Assembly: GCF_002217475.1 (NCBI RefSeq)
Contig: NZ_MUHH01000046.1
Span: forward strand, 1 to 63,539
Reading direction: 5' to 3'
Source of the DNA: Flavobacterium tructae
Lineage (GTDB): Bacteria; Bacteroidota; Bacteroidia; Flavobacteriales; Flavobacteriaceae
DNA length: 63,539 nucleotides
Part shown: positions 60,152 through 63,539 of the stretch, piece by piece
How positions within the stretch are numbered: the first letter of the stretch is position 1
Layout of the letters: each line of letters opens with the position of its first letter
The notes under the pieces: model-generated
The model's input: only the letters and a program-made list of their open reading frames with translations
Databases searched by the model: none
Told to the model about the DNA's origin: nothing
Made by a program: the position numbers and the translations under genes

Positions 60152-62164
60152 CTACCAAATTGTTATTCGATCCTTCTTCGGTAAAAACATTTTATCTTTA
60201 GGCTGTACATTGAATGCTTCGTAAAAAGGTGTCGTATTCATTAAAGTACCATTCACACGCCAAATTGGTGGAGAATGTGGGTTATTGTTGATCCACAAAC
60301 GCAGGAACTCGTCTTTCATTTTTACTCTCCATATTTTGGCTAAAGAAATAAAGAAACGTTGGTCCGGAGTAAAACCGTCTATTTTTGTGTTCCCTTTTCC
60401 TTGTTCGGTCATTTTAAAAGCATCATAGGCAACTGCTAATCCTGCAATATCTGCCGTATTTTCGCCAACTGTCATGGCGCCATTAACGTGTAAATCACCC
60501 AAAACAGTATAGGTGCTGTACAAATTGATCACCTGTTGTATTCTTGACTTAAACTCTGCGTAATCCTCTTTGGTCCACCAGTTTTTCAGGTTACCATCCT
60601 TGTCATATTGAGCACCCTGATCGTCAAAAGTATGGGTTATTTCGTGACCAATCACCATTCCGATACCTCCATAATTAAGGGCATCATCTGCGTTATTATC
60701 AAAATAAGGAGCTTGTAAAATACCTGCAGGAAAAACAATTTCATTTGCAGTAGGGTTATTATATGCGGTAACGGTTGGAACTGTAGTATACCATTCTGAT
60801 CTATCAACCGGCTTACCCAATTTTGCCAATTGAAATTGATAGGCAGCTGTAGAAGCCGAAACCATATTCTCAAAATAAGCATCTCTGGCAATATGTACTT
60901 TGCTATAGTCTCTCCATTTATCCGGATAGCCTATTTTCTTAGTCATGGCTGCCAATTTTTCTTTCGCCTTTTGTTTTGTAACCGGACTCATCCATTCCAA
61001 TTTATCAATTCTTACGGCATAGGCTTTTTGCAAATTATTCACGAGGACTAGCATGCGTTTTTTAGCATCTTCCGAAAAATATTTCTTCACATACAATTCC
61101 CCTAATGCTTCACCTAAGTAAGCATCCAAAACACTGGCCATTTTTTCGCCACGTGATTTTTGAACCGCCTGACCTGAAAGTACTTTAGTATACTCAAAAG
61201 AAGCATCCACAAAAGGTTTACTTAAATCATCTGCATATCTTTCTATAGAATTGGCTTTCAGATAAATTTTCCAATTATTAATAGGAATGGTTTTTAAAAG
61301 CTTATTAAGAGCATCATAATAGGCAGGTTGGCCCACATTAATGAAATCGGTTTTAGCACCTAAATTATTTAAAAAAGTAGTCCAGTTTATGTTGGGATGT
61401 CTTTTTACAAGATCTGCCACTGCCGTTTTATTGTAATTGGCCTGCACATCGCGAAGTTCAACTTTTGTTTTATGTGAAGCAGCGAGTTGTTTGTCGATAT
61501 CATAAACCAAATCGGCATTCTTTTTAGCCTCATCAGCATTGCTGCCTGTTTGTTGAAACAATGTAACAAGGTATTTCTTGTACGCTTCTTGTATAGCAAC
61601 AGTTGGTGCATCCGATTTGAAATAATAATCTCTATCCGGTAAACCAATACCCGTTTGATAGAGTTGAGCAATGTTCATACTGCTGTTTTTTTCATCGGGT
61701 CCAACTCCAAAAGCTATAATTGACGAACTACCTACTTTTACTTCATTCCCTACAAAGTTCATTAGGGACGGTAAATCGCTAATGGCTTCAATTTTGGCAA
61801 GCAGGGGTTTGATAGGTGTATAACCACGCTTGTCAATGGTTACCGTATCCATACCAGATGCATAAAAATCTCCTACTTTTTGCGCTATACTTCCAGCTGA
61901 ATTCTCGCTTTTCGAAATACTGTCTAATATGCCTTGCAGACGCATTCGCTGTGGATAATTCATAAACATATAAACACCAACTCCGGCTTGAGATTTTGGT
62001 ATTGATACTGAATCATACCACTTACCATTTACATATTTAAAAAAGTCATCTCCAGGCCGCAATGTGGAATCTATTCCAGTAATAGCAATGTTTTTTTCCT
62101 TTTGATGTTTGGAGCACGCTGTTAAAGCTAAGAATGCAACGAAAAGCGCTAATGATTTTTTCAT
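60152..62164 (-). CDS. M13-family (neprilysin/PepO-like) zinc endopeptidase lipoprotein
   Basis: A 670-aa metallopeptidase, normal length for M13. A lipoprotein signal (LFVAFLALTACSK, Cys17) places it in the envelope. Catalytic motifs: VIGHEITHTFDDQG with zinc ligands H507 and H511 and catalytic E508; GENTADIAGL with third ligand E568 and D572; substrate-binding YNNPTANEIVFPAGILQ ahead of them. N-terminal RPGDDFFKYVNGKW is also typical. It cuts peptides of moderate size in the periplasm or at the surface. No operon partners: 188 bp to the methyltransferase on one side and a terminator on the other. Confidence 0.95.
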   Translation of the reverse strand: MKKSLALFVAFLALTACSKHQKEKNIAITGIDSTLRPGDDFFKYVNGKWYDSVSIPKSQAGVGVYMFMNYPQRMRLQGILDSISKSENSAGSIAQKVGDFYASGMDTVTIDKRGYTPIKPLLAKIEAISDLPSLMNFVGNEVKVGSSSIIAFGVGPDEKNSSMNIAQLYQTGIGLPDRDYYFKSDAPTVAIQEAYKKYLVTLFQQTGSNADEAKKNADLVYDIDKQLAASHKTKVELRDVQANYNKTAVADLVKRHPNINWTTFLNNLGAKTDFINVGQPAYYDALNKLLKTIPINNWKIYLKANSIERYADDLSKPFVDASFEYTKVLSGQAVQKSRGEKMASVLDAYLGEALGELYVKKYFSEDAKKRMLVLVNNLQKAYAVRIDKLEWMSPVTKQKAKEKLAAMTKKIGYPDKWRDYSKVHIARDAYFENMVSASTAAYQFQLAKLGKPVDRSEWYTTVPTVTAYNNPTANEIVFPAGILQAPYFDNNADDALNYGGIGMVIGHEITHTFDDQGAQYDKDGNLKNWWTKEDYAEFKSRIQQVINLYSTYTVLGDLHVNGAMTVGENTADIAGLAVAYDAFKMTEQGKGNTKIDGFTPDQRFFISLAKIWRVKMKDEFLRLWINNNPHSPPIWRVNGTLMNTTPFYEAFNVQPKDKMFLPKKDRITIW

Positions 62165-62361
62165 AGTCTAAATAATTTCTATTAAAATGAACTGAAAAAC
62201 GTTTGAAAGCAGGTATTCTAAAATGTATAGGACTGGCATATTTAATTTTAGCAGAACAATATACGAATTCAGTTTTTAATTCTAAAGTTCTTGTTAGAAA
62301 TTACTACTTAAAAAAGTCTGAATCATAAGTTGCTCTTTATCGTTAATACATAATCATTCAT

Positions 62362-63096
62362 TTATGATTTACCGGCAGCAATCATAATAAAAATTGGTCT
62401 TCTTAATTCGTCTGTCATTTCCGGATATTTTTCAATGATTTCCTCTGACGGCTTAGGCTCGGATATTTGTGTGATGTTAAAACCTGAATTAACTACAGCA
62501 TTTAGAACACTTGCTACAGTTCGATGATATTTCACTACTTTATGACCTAAGAAATTGGTTTGTCGCACTCCTTCGTTCTGGTAATGGTCAACTGGCCAAT
62601 GCAGTCGGTTTTCATTTTCATCTTTATACCAATCCTGCTCCGCTTTTGCTGTAAAAACAGGATGTTCCATAGAGAAAACGAAGCTCCCTCCTCTCTTCAA
62701 ATATTGATTTATTTTAGAGAAAAGAGCCTCTAAATCTTGTATATAATGAAAGGTAAGTGAACTAAAAATAACATCAAACTGCTCGTTTTCAAATTCAACA
62801 TCTTCAATTGGCTTTTGATCATATTCTATTGATAATCCTTTTGAATTTTCCTTTGCTTTATCAATCATTTTTTTTGACAAATCAACTCCAATGACATTCT
62901 CTGCTCCTTGTTCTTTTGCATAAATACAATGCCATCCATAACCGCAGCCCAGATCAAGAACATTTTTACCTCGAAAATCAGGCAGCATATTTTTTAAAAC
63001 ATGCCACTCTCCTGCCGAATTCAAACCATCAATCGAACGCGCCATTTTACCATAGTTCTCAAAAAAATCAATATCATCGTAAATATTCTGTTTCAT
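62362..63096 (-). CDS. Class I SAM-dependent methyltransferase
   Basis: A 244-aa soluble methyltransferase. Motif I is NVLDLGCGYGWHCIYA (about 50-65), followed by the acidic end of beta2 in ENVIGVDLSKKMIDKAK. Motif IV is FDVIFSSLTFHYIQD. KRGGSFVFSMEHPVF and a C-terminal GFNITQISEPKPSEE follow. This pattern fits ubiquinone/menaquinone-biosynthesis-type (Methyltransf_11/25) proteins acting on small molecules; the substrate is not deducible. Stands alone, without close neighbours. Confidence 0.9.
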   Translation of the reverse strand: MKQNIYDDIDFFENYGKMARSIDGLNSAGEWHVLKNMLPDFRGKNVLDLGCGYGWHCIYAKEQGAENVIGVDLSKKMIDKAKENSKGLSIEYDQKPIEDVEFENEQFDVIFSSLTFHYIQDLEALFSKINQYLKRGGSFVFSMEHPVFTAKAEQDWYKDENENRLHWPVDHYQNEGVRQTNFLGHKVVKYHRTVASVLNAVVNSGFNITQISEPKPSEEIIEKYPEMTDELRRPIFIMIAAGKS

Positions 63097-63539
63097 CTCT
63101 TACTCTTTTTTATTAAACCTAAATCATACAACAACGAATATCTTATCTCTATCAATTTCATCATTTTGTACTAAAAGTGGAATATACAAAAGTACAAAAC
63201 TTAAGAAAATTATGTATACCCGCTCAAAATGTCCACACCGCTTAACAATTAAATAATATGTTTTCTTAATAACTGGGTTTGTATTCGTAATTGTTTTTAT
63301 AAATTTGCGTCCTAAAATATTTAGTAGTTTTTTAGCTCGCTGTATTTCAGGCCTGATAAACAATTACCCATTAATTTAGTCATTTACACATTAACAATTA
63401 TGAAGTCCTTTTTACTTTTTAAAGTGATTCCAAAAACCTCTTAATCACTCTTAAAAATTCATTTTTCGGTTTTTTTTATATCAAAAACCGTTATTTACAA
63501 CTTAACTCATTAATTTCCAAACAACAACAACAACAACAA
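63097..63539. other. AT-rich end of window without a convincing gene
   Basis: About 440 bp. It has a possible 14-codon leader-like ORF starting near 63400 (MKSFLLFKVIPKTS) and a short stem CGGTTTTT/AAAAACCG soon after. The window ends in a CAA trinucleotide run (six or seven units), which may be the 5' leader or the start of a gene that lies outside. Confidence 0.4.

Noticed and set aside
63124..63363. A 79-aa minus-strand ORF near the window end
   Set aside because: No motif, mixed hydrophobic tail and no supporting neighbour; likely chance in AT-rich spacer.

Overview
The window is a 63.5 kb AT-rich chromosomal segment from a Bacteroidota bacterium, most likely a Flavobacterium or close relative. 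Signs of this are a SusC/SusD pair, LytTR/LytS signalling, Bacteroidota-type promoters (TTG-N19-TATCTTTG before the initiator tRNA), few Shine-Dalgarno sequences, a grasp-with-spasm peptide cluster and recurring GCTTCAGA-type terminator hairpins. No plasmid, phage-head or integrase genes are visible.

Layout. (1) 154-3910, minus strand: an L-amino-acid-oxidase-like flavoenzyme and a thiamine-diphosphate 2-keto-acid decarboxylase, probably acting in series. (2) 4658-37183, plus strand: a contiguous extracellular contractile injection system (eCIS) with cap/terminator, sheath, two tube proteins, a DUF5908 small protein, LysM tube-baseplate protein, VgrG-like spike, PAAR tip, gp25-like, two large baseplate proteins, a large PKD-domain protein, tape measure and, at the far end, the AAA+ ATPase. 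Between tape measure and ATPase lies a cargo region: a nucleotidyltransferase-like plus glycosyltransferase-like pair and three DUF4157 proteins. Two of the DUF4157 proteins carry toxin-like C-termini (NlpC/P60-like hydrolase; HNH/NS-type nuclease). Each of these two is followed by a possible immunity gene: a lipoprotein, and a protein with two tandem SUKH-like domains. (3) 37211-44160, minus strand: SusC-SusD-amidohydrolase-TlpA uptake operon, the amidohydrolase being broken by one extra A in a homopolymer. (4) 44661-48898: LytTR regulator/histidine kinase pair divergent from an outer-membrane beta-barrel receptor.

(5) 48987-53283, minus strand: a grasp-with-spasm RiPP cluster with precursor peptide, secreted TPR-like protein, ATP-grasp ligase, a previously unlisted 55-aa ORF and a SPASM protein, behind a promoter region with three successive inverted repeats. 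(6) 53490-63539: ordinary chromosome with GT39 membrane glycosyltransferase, DUF4269 protein, initiator tRNA, endonuclease V, a membrane-bound winged-helix regulator divergent from a small secreted protein, an XRE regulator, two orphan proteins, an M13 metallopeptidase lipoprotein and a SAM methyltransferase. This part contains a repeated terminator-plus-72-bp element.

The most interesting part is the eCIS cargo region, where the gene order suggests effector/immunity pairs. Immunity is not a usual feature of eCIS loci and would point to an antibacterial role. All function calls rest on reading motifs by eye; no database search was possible.
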